Source: Candidatus Dormiibacterota bacterium | GTDB lineage: Bacteria; Chloroflexota; Dormibacteria; Dormibacterales; Dormibacteraceae | Assembly: GCA_024280995.1 (NCBI GenBank) | Contig: JAMXLM010000011.1 | Location: 1-64,000, forward strand | Length of the DNA stretch: 64,000 nucleotides | Direction: 5' to 3' | Part shown: in pieces, positions 15,086 to 23,869 of the stretch | Position numbering within the stretch: position 1 is the first letter of the stretch | Layout of the letters: each line of letters opens with the position of its first letter | The notes under the pieces: model-generated | Databases searched by the model: none | Told to the model about the DNA's origin: nothing | Seen by the model: only the letters and a program-made list of their open reading frames with translations | Made by a program: the position numbers and the translations under genes

Positions 15086-16905
15086 CGAGACTCGATCGGC
15101 TGATAGAGCCTCTTGCCGACGAAGATCTCGAGCAGGTCTCGGTCGAGCTTGCCCTGGCCCGCCTCGGCGTGAAGGATGTCCAGGGCGACCGGGGGTGGCA
15201 CCGCTCGCTTGTAGGGACGGTCCTGCGCGGTCAGCGCGTCGTAGATGTCGGCGATGGTCATCATCCGCGCCTGGAGCGGGATCTGATCGCCGGTCAGCCC
15301 GCGCGGGTAGCCCGAGCCGTCGAGCTTCTCGTGGTGCCCGTACGCGATCTCAGGGATGCCGCGCATCACAGGCGTCCACGGGATCTTGGTCAGGAAGTGG
15401 AAGCTGTGCGTCACGTGCGACTCCATCTCGAGCCGCTCCTGTGGGTCCAGAGTGCCCTTGCGGATGCTCAGGAAGCGAAACTCCTGCGGCTCGAGCATCG
15501 GGTGCTTGCCGCCTGAGATGTCCTCGTAGGTCTGCTCGGCGAGGAACTCGATCATCGAGGCCTTGTCCTCGGGCTGCACCGTCGGCTCGTTCGCGGACAC
15601 GATGCTCTGCACCCACTCCTCGAGCTGTTCCAGCTCCTGCTGCAGCCGGCCGTCGATCTCAGCGAGCGTCGCGCCGTTCTTGCCGCTGCTCAGCGCTTCG
15701 ATCTTCTCGGTCGCGTACTTCATCTGCACCGACCGCTCGATGAACTCGAATCGCGCCTGGATGACCTCGAGCTGGCCGGGAACCAGCTTTTTCGCCTTGA
15801 CCAGGATGTGCTCGCGCACCCCGACCTTGCCGAAGTCGTGGAGCAGGCACGCGTAGCGCAACTCCTTGAACTGGTCGTCGGTCAGGCGCACGTCGCGGTA
15901 CTTGCCCGTGGCGATCTCGTGCACCGCCCTCGCCAGCGTGGTGGTCAGGCCCTCGACCCGGCCGGAGTGACCGGCGGTGCTCGGGTCCCGTTGCTCGATG
16001 GCGGTAACGCTCGCCTCTACGAAGCCGTCGAACAGGGCCTGGATCGAATCGATCAGGTTCTTGTTGTCGATGGCGACGGCGGCCTGGCTGGCGATCGACT
16101 CGATCATCTCGACGTCGTCGGGCTGGAAGCCGATGACCTCGTCGTCGACGTTGTCGAGGGTCAGGCGGGTCTCGAAGCGGCGTTTGGCGTTGATGAGCTG
16201 CACGGCGCCGACCACGTCGTTGTTGTAGTTGCGCATCGGGACCGTGAGCATCGACTTGGTCCTGTAACCGAACTGGGAGTCGAAGCTCTTGCCCCCTACC
16301 GGCTTGCCCGGCGGCGGTGTGTAGGCGTCATCGTAGGTCTGGCTCGATCCGACGGAAACCGTGTAACCCACGACCGACTTCTCATCTACGGGCACGGTGA
16401 ATGCCTGATAGGTGTTCTTGTCGATCGAATGGTTCTGGCTCGAAGCGAGGAAAAGCTTCGGGACCCCGTCCTCCTCCATCTTCAGCCACAGGCTCGCGCC
16501 GTCGGCGTGCGTCAGCTGGCGCATGGTCGTGAGGATGAAAGACTGCAGGCGGTCGATGTCCTTCTCCGCCGAAAGCGCGATGCCGATTCGGTTGAGCTCG
16601 CGGAACTGGCCGTGCCGGCGGAGCGCCTCGCCTTCGAGCTGGGTGAGCTGTTGCTTCAGGGCGACGTTCTCCACCGCCACCCGAACGATCTCGCGGACGG
16701 CCGCGGGAGACGCGTCGGTGGGGACCTCGACGGAGGTGGCGTCCAGGTCCGCCGGAGCTTGCTCGCCGGGCCGGAGCAGGATCAGGGCCGGCTGCTGGAT
16801 GAGCTCCTTGTCCGGCAGCACCTCGGTCTCGAGCCCGGTGGATTCGTGGCTGGTCGTTTGGTCGCCGTTGAGCACGTAGAGATGGAACCTGGGAAGGGTC
16901 TTCAT
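15082..16905 (-). CDS. GAF / HD-GYP signalling phosphodiesterase (607 aa)
   Basis: Probable cyclic-di-GMP phosphodiesterase. An N-terminal unassigned region (about 1-95) with a short coiled coil is followed by a GAF domain (about 115-270) and an HD-GYP domain (about 290-600). The HD pair is in L-L-H-D-F-G-K-V-G-V and the H-H-E-K-L-D-G-S-G-Y-P-R-G-L box is intact. An unusual insertion of about 130 residues, partly coiled coil, separates the HD and GYP halves. The frame extends to a GTG at 16929 inside coaX; the ATG at 16905 (M-K-T-L-P-R-F) is preferred but no clear ribosome-binding site supports either. It lies 13 bp after coaX. Confidence 0.87.
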   Translation of the reverse strand: MKTLPRFHLYVLNGDQTTSHESTGLETEVLPDKELIQQPALILLRPGEQAPADLDATSVEVPTDASPAAVREIVRVAVENVALKQQLTQLEGEALRRHGQFRELNRIGIALSAEKDIDRLQSFILTTMRQLTHADGASLWLKMEEDGVPKLFLASSQNHSIDKNTYQAFTVPVDEKSVVGYTVSVGSSQTYDDAYTPPPGKPVGGKSFDSQFGYRTKSMLTVPMRNYNNDVVGAVQLINAKRRFETRLTLDNVDDEVIGFQPDDVEMIESIASQAAVAIDNKNLIDSIQALFDGFVEASVTAIEQRDPSTAGHSGRVEGLTTTLARAVHEIATGKYRDVRLTDDQFKELRYACLLHDFGKVGVREHILVKAKKLVPGQLEVIQARFEFIERSVQMKYATEKIEALSSGKNGATLAEIDGRLQQELEQLEEWVQSIVSANEPTVQPEDKASMIEFLAEQTYEDISGGKHPMLEPQEFRFLSIRKGTLDPQERLEMESHVTHSFHFLTKIPWTPVMRGIPEIAYGHHEKLDGSGYPRGLTGDQIPLQARMMTIADIYDALTAQDRPYKRAVPPPVALDILHAEAGQGKLDRDLLEIFVGKRLYQPIESR

Positions 16906-16918
16906 TTGAGGGAGGCTC

Positions 16919-17698
16919 TTATCTAGCACCCTCGTCGGAGTTTTGAGCGTAGATAAGCCGTAAACCCTCGAGCGTCAGCAGCGGGTCGGTGGCCTCGATG
17001 ACGTGCGTGAGGCCGGCCACCAGCGCAGCCTGGCCGCCGGTGGCGACGACCCGGGCCGAGCCGCCCAGCTCGTCGACCATGCGCTTGACCATGCCTTCGA
17101 CCTGGGCGACGAAGCCCCAGACCAACCCCGACTGGATCGCCGTGATGGTGTTCCGGCCTATGACGGAGTCGGGGGCGATCGGTTCGACCCGGCGGAGCAT
17201 CGCGGTGTGGGAGATCAGGGCGTCAAGCGAGATCTCGATGCCCGGAGAGATCGCCCCGCCGAGGTAGTCGCCGCCGGCGTTGATGGCGTCGTATGTCACC
17301 GCGGTGCCGAAGTCGATGACCACGATCGGGCCGCCGTACTTGGTGTAGGCAGCCAGGGCGTTGGCGATGCGGTCCGCGCCGACGTCGCGCGGGTTCTCGT
17401 AGCGGACCTTGACGCTGGTCTTGACCCCCGGCCCGACCATCACCGGTTCGCACTTCAGGTAGCGGCGCGAGGCCTCGACCAGGGCGGGGTTGATCGTGGG
17501 GACCACGCTCGCGATGACCACGCCGGAAACGACCGCGAGCTCGATCCCGCGCAGCTCGAACAGATCTCGCAGCTCGACCGCCATCTCATCCGCGGTCCGC
17601 TCCCGGTAGGAGGTGACGCGCCAGTCGGCCACCAGGCGGTCGCCGTCGAAAAGGGCGATGGTGACGTTGGTGTTGCCGACGTCGACGGCCAGAAGCAC
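16919..17698 (-). CDS. coaX: Type III pantothenate kinase (259 aa)
   Basis: First step of CoA synthesis: phosphorylation of pantothenate. ASKHA fold with phosphate 1 motif D-V-G-N-T-N-V-T-I-A (about 5-14), the phosphate 2 region D-F-G-T-A-V-T-Y-D-A (about 128-137), the G-A-D-R-I-A-N-A motif (about 106-113) and S-P-G-I-E-I-S. Full length. The start is GTG at 17698, 9 bp after argH. TAAAGT, partly formed by the argH stop codon, lies 6 bp upstream and could give it a private leaderless promoter. Confidence 0.95.
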   Translation of the reverse strand: MLLAVDVGNTNVTIALFDGDRLVADWRVTSYRERTADEMAVELRDLFELRGIELAVVSGVVIASVVPTINPALVEASRRYLKCEPVMVGPGVKTSVKVRYENPRDVGADRIANALAAYTKYGGPIVVIDFGTAVTYDAINAGGDYLGGAISPGIEISLDALISHTAMLRRVEPIAPDSVIGRNTITAIQSGLVWGFVAQVEGMVKRMVDELGGSARVVATGGQAALVAGLTHVIEATDPLLTLEGLRLIYAQNSDEGAR

Positions 17699-17704
17699 GG
17701 CCGA

Positions 17705-17710
17705 ACTTTA
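17705..17710 (-). promoter_or_regulatory. Possible -10 box TAAAGT before coaX
   Basis: It ends 6 bp before the coaX GTG but shares its first three bases with the argH stop codon, so the match may be coincidental. Confidence 0.3.
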
Positions 17711-18988
17711 CTTCCTGAGCGCGGCGGCTTCCCGGCGTATGGCGGCGGCTCGGGCCGTCACGCCCAGCCGGCGCTTGGCCACGGACGCTTTGGCATCCCA
17801 CGGCGCCTCGAACTTCCCATCCCTCACCTGGCCGCCGACCTGCTCGTGTGCGGTTCTGAACGGCGTCCCCGCGCGGACAAGCTCCTCCGCGGCGTCGGTT
17901 GCGACCAGCAATGCGTCCGCCGCCGCCGCGGCCAGTCGCTCTCGGTCGAACTCCAGGCGCTCGACTAGCAGCGTGGCCGCACGCAGCGACTCGAGCGCGT
18001 TCTCGACCGCGGCGAACAGCGCCGGCTTGTCCTCCTGCAGGTCGCGGTCATAGGCCAGCGGCAGCCCCTTCAGCACCGTCGCGAGCGCTACGAAGCCGCC
18101 AAGCGAGCGGCCCGCCCTGCCCCTCAACAGCTCGGCGATGTCGGGATTCTTCTTTTGGGGCATGAGGCTCGACCCGGTGGCGACCTCGTCGGCAAGCCGC
18201 ACGAAGCCGAACTCCGAGCTCGCCCACAGCACCACGTCCTCGCCGAGCCGGCTCAGATGGAGCGCCGTGGACGTGCACGCGTACGCGAGGTCGAGCGCAA
18301 AGTCGCGGTCGCTGACGGCATCGATCGTGTTCTCGGTCAGCCTCGGAAGCTTCAGCTCGCGCGCGACAACGCGCCGGTCCAGCGGCAGCGTCGATCCGGC
18401 GAGGGCGCCCGAGCCGAGCGGCATCGTGCCCGCGGACTCGAACGCGTTCTGGAATCGGCGCGCGTCACGGAGCAGTGGCTCCGCGTGGGCGAGCAGGTGG
18501 TGGCCGACCGTCACGGGCTGAGCGCGCTGCACGTGGGTGTAGCCGGGCATCACCCAGGCCGCGTGCAGGGCGGCCTGAGCCCCGAGCGCCTCGACCAGCG
18601 CGGCGACGAGGTCGATGGCTTCTCTTGCGGCGACGCGGCAGTAAAGCCGCAGGTCGAGCGCGACCTGGTCGTTGCGCGACCTGCCCGCGTGAAGCGATGC
18701 GCCCGCCGGCGTCAGCTCGGTCAGCCGGCGCTCGATCGCCGTATGGATGTCCTCGTCGCTCGCCTGGAACTCGAACTCACCGGAGTCGAGCTCCCGCTTG
18801 ATCCTGCGAAGGCCCCGCTCGATCGCCGCGAGCTGCGCTTTCGAAATGACGCGCGCCGCCGCCAGCCCGCGTGCGTGGGCGACGCTTCCTTCGATGTCGT
18901 ACGGGTAGAGCTCGTAGTCGAAGGCGAGCGACGACGAGAACCGCTCCAGCTCCGGGTGCAGGCCGCGCTTGAAGCGCCCACCCCACAT
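17708..18988 (-). CDS. argH: Argininosuccinate lyase (426 aa)
   Basis: Last step of arginine synthesis: argininosuccinate to arginine and fumarate. Fumarase/aspartase superfamily, with the N-terminal M-W-G-G-R-F, H-A-G-R-S-R-N-D-Q-V, the T-H-V-Q-R-A-Q-P block (catalytic His near 155) and the mobile signature loop G-S-S-L-M-P-Q-K-K-N-P-D (about 271-282). Slightly shorter than the usual 455-470 aa. It follows argG by 20 bp and is the last arg gene of the run. Confidence 0.96.
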   Translation of the reverse strand: MWGGRFKRGLHPELERFSSSLAFDYELYPYDIEGSVAHARGLAAARVISKAQLAAIERGLRRIKRELDSGEFEFQASDEDIHTAIERRLTELTPAGASLHAGRSRNDQVALDLRLYCRVAAREAIDLVAALVEALGAQAALHAAWVMPGYTHVQRAQPVTVGHHLLAHAEPLLRDARRFQNAFESAGTMPLGSGALAGSTLPLDRRVVARELKLPRLTENTIDAVSDRDFALDLAYACTSTALHLSRLGEDVVLWASSEFGFVRLADEVATGSSLMPQKKNPDIAELLRGRAGRSLGGFVALATVLKGLPLAYDRDLQEDKPALFAAVENALESLRAATLLVERLEFDRERLAAAAADALLVATDAAEELVRAGTPFRTAHEQVGGQVRDGKFEAPWDAKASVAKRRLGVTARAAAIRREAAALRK

Positions 18989-19008
18989 CTTCTTGCCCGG
19001 CCGAGCGC

Positions 19009-20256
19009 CTATGGCGTGAGCCTCTTCACATCACCGAGCAGCTTGCCGAGGTCGCGGTCATGCAGCTGCCCCTGGACCTGCGTCGCCGTGCGCACGCCCA
19101 TCCCCCACAGCTTGATGAATCCCGCCGCCGCCGACTGGTCGAACTGGTCGCCTTTGCCGTATGTCGCCAGCGCGTGCTGGTAGAGCTGCTGCGGGCCCTT
19201 GCGGCCGACCACGTGCGAGGAGCCCCGGTACAGCTTGAGCCGCACGTCGCCGGTTACGTGGCGCTGCGTTTCCGCGACAAACGCGTAAAGCGCGTCGCGC
19301 AGCGGGCTGAACCAGAGGCCGTCGTAGACCATCTGCGCCCACTGCTGGCCGACGAGGTCCTTGAACCGGGCGACCTCCTTGGGCAGCGTGATGTCCTCGA
19401 GCGCCTGGTGGGCCTGCAGCAGCAGCACTGCGGCGGGCGCCTCGTAGATCTCGCGCGACTTGATGCCGATCAAGCGGTTCTCGAGGTGGTCGATTCGGCC
19501 GACGCCGTTCTCACCGCCCACCCGGTTGAGGGTCGTGACGATCTCGAGGGGGCCGGCCGCCTTGCCATCGAGCGAGATCGGGATCCCTTCCTTGAAGCCG
19601 ACCTCCACGTACGTGGGCTCGTCGGGGCACGATCGCGGGTCGCGTGTCCACGCGTACACGTCCTTCGGCGGCTCGGTCCAGGGATCTTCGAGCACGCCGG
19701 CCTCGATCGAGCGGCCCCACAGGTTCTCGTCGGTCGAGTACGGCTCGCGGACGGTGGCCGGGACCTCGATGCCGTGCTCCCGCGCGTACTCGATCTCATC
19801 GTCGCGGTTCATGCCCCACTCGCGCACCGGCGCGACCACCTGCAGGTCCGGTGCCAGCGCCGCGGTGGTGACGTCGAACCTCACCTGGTCGTTGCCTTTG
19901 CCCGTGCACCCGTGCGCGATCGCCTGCGCGCCTTCGCGCCCCGCGACCTCGACCATCATTGCGGCGATCAGCGGCCGCCCGAGGGCCGTGGCAAGCGGGT
20001 ATTCCTTCTCGTACACCGCGCCCGCCTGCAGCGACGGCCAGACGAAGAGCTGGAGGAACGGCAGCCGGCCGTCGGCGACGTAGGCGGCCGAGGCACCGGT
20101 CTTCAGCGCGCGGGCCTGGATGGCGTCGAGGTCCTTCTTCTCGCCGAGGTCGACGGTGAAGGCGACCACGTCCCAGCCCTGGTCCTTGAGCCAGCGGATC
20201 GCGACGGACGTGTCGAGCCCGCCGGAGTACGCGAGAACGAGCCTTCTACCGGGCAC
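19009..20256 (-). CDS. argG: Argininosuccinate synthase (415 aa)
   Basis: Joins citrulline and aspartate with ATP. The PP-loop A-Y-S-G-G-L-D-T-S (about 9-17), H-G-C-T-G-K-G-N-D-Q-V-R-F (about 113-125) and the W-G-M-N-R-D-D-E-I-E region are intact. The frame is open to 20343, but the GTG at 20256 gives the normal V-P-G-R-R-L-V-L-A-Y start. It overlaps the argR stop by 11 nt. The internal alignment is uninterrupted. Confidence 0.96.
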   Translation of the reverse strand: MPGRRLVLAYSGGLDTSVAIRWLKDQGWDVVAFTVDLGEKKDLDAIQARALKTGASAAYVADGRLPFLQLFVWPSLQAGAVYEKEYPLATALGRPLIAAMMVEVAGREGAQAIAHGCTGKGNDQVRFDVTTAALAPDLQVVAPVREWGMNRDDEIEYAREHGIEVPATVREPYSTDENLWGRSIEAGVLEDPWTEPPKDVYAWTRDPRSCPDEPTYVEVGFKEGIPISLDGKAAGPLEIVTTLNRVGGENGVGRIDHLENRLIGIKSREIYEAPAAVLLLQAHQALEDITLPKEVARFKDLVGQQWAQMVYDGLWFSPLRDALYAFVAETQRHVTGDVRLKLYRGSSHVVGRKGPQQLYQHALATYGKGDQFDQSAAAGFIKLWGMGVRTATQVQGQLHDRDLGKLLGDVKRLTP

Positions 20257-20653
20257 TGGCGAGGAGCTCTTTGAGCTGCCGGGCCGCGCCCGGCTTGCGC
20301 AGCACGGCGATGATCGTGTCGTCGCCCGCGACCGTGCCCGCAATTCCGGGCAGCGCCGCCTCGTCGATGCGCCGGGCGACGAGGTTGGCCGTGCCTGGCG
20401 GCGTCCTGATCACCGCCATCGGCTCGACCAGCTCGATGGACAGCACGAGCTCACGCACCATCGCCGCCGAGCTGCGGTAGCCCGCGCCGGAGCGCACCAG
20501 TCCGAGCTCCTGGATGTCGCGCGAGATCGTGGCCTGAGTCGCACGCACTCCGCGGCGCGCGAGCGCGGATGCGATCTGCTGCTGGGTATGCGCGGAACCG
20601 CCGTTGACAAGCTGCAGGATCGCGCTCTGGCGTTCGGCCTTGGTCGCGGTCAT
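20246..20653 (-). CDS. argR: Arginine repressor ArgR (135 aa)
   Basis: Hexameric arginine-sensing regulator. The N-terminal winged helix contains T-Q-Q-Q-I-A-S-A-L-A-R-R-G and the recognition segment A-T-Q-A-T-I-S-R-D-I-Q-E-L. The C-terminal oligomerisation and arginine-binding domain ends G-T-V-A-G-D-D-T-I-I-A-V-L. Its ATG overlaps the argD stop (ATGA). The longer open frame to 20776 lies inside argD and has no ArgR similarity. Its position inside the operon predicts autoregulation of the arg genes. Confidence 0.95.
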   Translation of the reverse strand: MTATKAERQSAILQLVNGGSAHTQQQIASALARRGVRATQATISRDIQELGLVRSGAGYRSSAAMVRELVLSIELVEPMAVIRTPPGTANLVARRIDEAALPGIAGTVAGDDTIIAVLRKPGAARQLKELLASAR

Positions 20654-21822
20654 CCCGCCGCCTTGCGCATCAAGTCGTGCGCGCGGTCGATCTGCTCCGC
20701 GGTGATGATCAGCGGCGGCACCAGCCGGACCGTGTTGTCGTCCACGGCGTTGACGATCAAGCCCGACTCCAGGCACGCGTTCTGAAACGGCTTGGCCTTC
20801 GGCTGTTCGAACTGAAACGCCTGCATGAGGCCGAGCCCGCGCGTCTGGGTCGCGCCCAGGTCCTGGATCGACGCGTGAAGCAATTCGCCCATCTCGGCCG
20901 CGTGGCCGACGAGACCATCACGGTCGACGACTTCCAGGACCGTGGAAGCGACCGCGCATGCGAGCGGGTTGCCACCGAACGTCGAGCCATGATCTCCGGG
21001 CTCGAAGACATCGGCGCGAGGGATGGCGAGCGTGGCGCCGATCGGCACGCCCCCACCCAGGCCCTTGGCGAGCGTCATCACGTCGGGTGTTATCCCGGCG
21101 TGTTGGTGCGCAAACCAGCGCCCGGTGCGTCCGAGGCCGCTCTGCACCTCGTCGAGGATGAGGAGCAGGTTGTTGCGATCGCACCACTCGCGCACGCGCT
21201 TCAGGTAGCCGGGCGCCGCCGGGATGATCCCGATCTCGCCCATCACCGGCTCGAGCATGACCGCGACCGTCTTTTCATCGGTCGCGGCCTCGATCGCGTC
21301 GGCATCGTTGAAATCGACGTGAACGAATCCCGGCGGCAGCGGCTTGAACGGGTCCGAGTACTTGTGCTGACCGCCGGCCGTGACCGCGGCGAGCGTGCGG
21401 CCGTGGAAGGAGCCGTTGGCGCTGATGATCTCGAAGGCGCCATCCCGATTCTTCGTGCCCCACTTGCGCGCGAGCTTGATCGCCGCCTCGTTGGCCTCCG
21501 CGCCGGAGTTGGAGAAGAAGACCCGCGCAGGGAATGACAGCTCGACCAGCCGTCGAGCAAGGTCGATCTGGGGCTGCGTGTAGTAGAGGTTCGACGTGTG
21601 GATCAGCTCAGCCGCCTGCTTCGTGATCGCAGCCACGACGTCCGGGTGTGCATGGCCGAGCAGGTTGACCGCGATGCCGGCCACCATGTCGAGGTACTCG
21701 CGGCCCGAGTCGTCGTACACGACGCAGCCTCGTCCACGCACGAAAGTCACCGGCAGGCGCCGCCCCGTCTGCATCAGGTACCTGTCCGCCAGCTCCGCCG
21801 TCGATTGGGTGACCTTCGTCAC
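20650..21822 (-). CDS. argD: Acetylornithine aminotransferase (390 aa)
   Basis: PLP-dependent class III aminotransferase that converts N-acetylglutamate semialdehyde to N-acetylornithine. Marks: F-F-S-N-S-G-A-E-A-N-E-A-A-I-K near 97-111, L-I-L-D-E-V-Q-S-G-L-G-R-T-G near 214-227, and the PLP lysine in M-T-L-A-K-G-L-G-G-G near 250. The start is GTG at 21822, overlapping the argB stop (GTGA). The frame upstream of this lies inside argB and is not part of the protein. Confidence 0.95.
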   Translation of the reverse strand: MTKVTQSTAELADRYLMQTGRRLPVTFVRGRGCVVYDDSGREYLDMVAGIAVNLLGHAHPDVVAAITKQAAELIHTSNLYYTQPQIDLARRLVELSFPARVFFSNSGAEANEAAIKLARKWGTKNRDGAFEIISANGSFHGRTLAAVTAGGQHKYSDPFKPLPPGFVHVDFNDADAIEAATDEKTVAVMLEPVMGEIGIIPAAPGYLKRVREWCDRNNLLLILDEVQSGLGRTGRWFAHQHAGITPDVMTLAKGLGGGVPIGATLAIPRADVFEPGDHGSTFGGNPLACAVASTVLEVVDRDGLVGHAAEMGELLHASIQDLGATQTRGLGLMQAFQFEQPKAKPFQNACLESGLIVNAVDDNTVRLVPPLIITAEQIDRAHDLMRKAAG

Positions 21823-22655
21823 GGCGTGACCATCGTCCCGATGCCGGCCTCGGTGAACAGCTCGAGCAGCAGCGCGTGCTTGGTCCGCCCGTCGACGATG
21901 TGCGCCAGCGGCACACCGTCCAGGGCGCGGAGGCACGCTTGCAGCTTCGGGATCATTCCGCCGGTCACCTGCCCGATCTCGATGCGGCGCTGCGCGTCGG
22001 CCTTGGACAGGACGGGCACGACCGCGCCGTCGACGCCCAGGACCCCGGCCACGTCGGTCAGGAGAATGACCTTCGCCGCGCTCAGCGCGACCGCGATCTC
22101 CGCCGCCACCGTGTCGGCGTTGATGTTGTACGCGTGGCCGTCATAGCCAAGCCCGATTGACGCGATGACGGGGATGTAACCGCGCCCGAGCAGCGCGGTG
22201 ATCGGCTCCTTGTTGACCTGCGTGACGCGACCGACGAAGCCCATCGTCTTGTCGAGCGGCTCCGCGATGATCGTCGGACCGTCCTCGCCGCTCATGCCGA
22301 CGGCCTGACCGCCGAGCTTGTGGATCGAGGCGACCAGGTCGGGACCGACCTTGCCCGTCAGCACCATCTTCACGACTTCCATGGTCTTGTCGTCGGTGAT
22401 GCGCAGCCCGTCCTTGAACTCCGACTTGAGACCGAGCCGCTCGCTCATCGCCGTGATCTCCGGGCCGCCGCCGTGGACCAGCACCGGGTGCATGCCGACG
22501 TAGCGCAGCAGCACGACGTCGAGCAGAGTCTCGTCTCGCGCGTGATCGATCGCGTTGCCGCCGACCTTGATCACGACGACCTGGCCGTGGAACCGCTTGA
22601 TGTACGGCAGCGCCTCGACCAGGACCTTGGCTCTCTCTTCGACTGTCAGCGTCAT
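21819..22655 (-). CDS. argB: Acetylglutamate kinase (278 aa)
   Basis: Phosphorylates N-acetylglutamate. Amino-acid-kinase fold with V-V-I-K-V-G-G-N-A (about 25-33), V-L-V-H-G-G-G-P-E-I (about 58-67), N-I-N-A-D-T-V-A-A-E-I-A and G-G-M-I-P-K-L near the C-terminus. The N-terminal helix needed for arginine-sensitive hexamers is short but present (E-R-A-K-V-L-V-E-A-L-P-Y-I). Start ATG at 22655 overlaps the argJ stop (ATGA). The open frame runs on to 22910 inside argJ and is not coding there. Confidence 0.95.
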   Translation of the reverse strand: MTLTVEERAKVLVEALPYIKRFHGQVVVIKVGGNAIDHARDETLLDVVLLRYVGMHPVLVHGGGPEITAMSERLGLKSEFKDGLRITDDKTMEVVKMVLTGKVGPDLVASIHKLGGQAVGMSGEDGPTIIAEPLDKTMGFVGRVTQVNKEPITALLGRGYIPVIASIGLGYDGHAYNINADTVAAEIAVALSAAKVILLTDVAGVLGVDGAVVPVLSKADAQRRIEIGQVTGGMIPKLQACLRALDGVPLAHIVDGRTKHALLLELFTEAGIGTMVTP

Positions 22656-23869
22656 GTCGTGTAGTCGGCGTTGATGCGCACGTACTCCTCCGATAGGTCG
22701 CAGCCCCAGGCCTCGGCGCTTCCATCGCCCAGGCCGAGCGTGGCCGTGATCTCGATTTCCGGTTGCTCGAATGCTCGGCGCACCGCCGCCAGGTCGACGT
22801 CGATGCCGGCCCCGCGCTCGAAGACGACGAGGCCGCCGATGGTCAGATGCAGGCGGTCGAGCGCGAGCTCGGCGCCACTGTAGCCGAGCGCGCACACGAT
22901 GCGGCCCCAATTGGGGTCGCCCCCGTGCACAGCGGTCTTCACCAGGCTCGACGATGCAACGGCTCGGGCGGCGCTGCGGGCGTCTTCGTCCGAGACCGCA
23001 TCTCGCACCCTGACGGTCATCAGCTTGGTCGCGCCTTCGCCATCGCGGGCGATGGCGCGGGCAAGGTCCTGCGCGACCTTCGTGATCGCGGTCGCCAGCT
23101 GTTCCGCCTCTTTGCTTCCCGCGCGAATCGGCGCGTTGCCCGCCGCACCGTTGGCCAGCATCAAGAAGCTGTCGTTGGTCGAACTGTCGCCGTCGACGGT
23201 CACCTGGTTGAAGCTCCGGTCGGCGATCGACTTCACGATCCCGGACATCAGTCCGGCCTCCACAGCGGCGTCGGTCGTGATGTAGGCCAGCATCGTCGCC
23301 ATGTTCGGGTGGATCATGCCCGACCCTTTGCTCATCCCACCTACCCGCACCCGTGTGCCGGCGATGTCCACCTCGACGTGGGCTGTCTTGGGGACGGTGT
23401 CGGTGGTCATGATGGCTTTCGCCGCAGCATCGCCTCTATCGGAGGAGAGCCCGTCGCATGCCTCCGCGATCCCGGGCTTGATCGCGTCCATCGGCAGGTA
23501 GCGCCCGATCACACCGGTGGAGCTGACCAGGACCTGGTCCGGGTCGAGGTCGAGACGGTCGGCGGACAGCTTGGCCATGAGCAGCGCGTCGCGAAAGCCC
23601 TGGGCGCCCGTGCAGGCGTTGGCGTTGCCGGAGTTGATGGTCAGCGCCTGGACGCGGTTGCGCTGCAGGTGCAGCTGGTCGATGACCACCGAGGCCGACT
23701 TGACCTTGTTGGTGGTGAAGACCCCGCCCGTGTCGCACGGGTACGCCGAGTGAATGACGCACAGGTCGTCCTTCTGGTCGCGCGGAATCGCCGAGGCGCC
23801 GGTGGTGAAGGCCTTGATCCCACATGCCGCGGTGCCGGCCCGAAAACCCCGGGCGAAGGTCACGGCCAC
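22652..23869 (-). CDS. argJ: Bifunctional ornithine acetyltransferase / N-acetylglutamate synthase (405 aa)
   Basis: Recycles the acetyl group from acetylornithine to glutamate; bifunctional members also use acetyl-CoA. It is a self-processing Ntn-hydrolase: the nucleophile is Thr192 in H-P-N-M-A-T-M-L-A, which splits the protein into alpha and beta chains. G-K-S/K-G-S-G-M-I (about 181-185), N-S-G-N-A-N-A-C-T-G and D-G-D-S-S-T-N-D-S are conserved. Start GTG at 23869 overlaps argC by 10 nt. No separate argA or argE is seen in this cluster. Confidence 0.95.
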   Translation of the reverse strand: MAVTFARGFRAGTAACGIKAFTTGASAIPRDQKDDLCVIHSAYPCDTGGVFTTNKVKSASVVIDQLHLQRNRVQALTINSGNANACTGAQGFRDALLMAKLSADRLDLDPDQVLVSSTGVIGRYLPMDAIKPGIAEACDGLSSDRGDAAAKAIMTTDTVPKTAHVEVDIAGTRVRVGGMSKGSGMIHPNMATMLAYITTDAAVEAGLMSGIVKSIADRSFNQVTVDGDSSTNDSFLMLANGAAGNAPIRAGSKEAEQLATAITKVAQDLARAIARDGEGATKLMTVRVRDAVSDEDARSAARAVASSSLVKTAVHGGDPNWGRIVCALGYSGAELALDRLHLTIGGLVVFERGAGIDVDLAAVRRAFEQPEIEITATLGLGDGSAEAWGCDLSEEYVRINADYTT

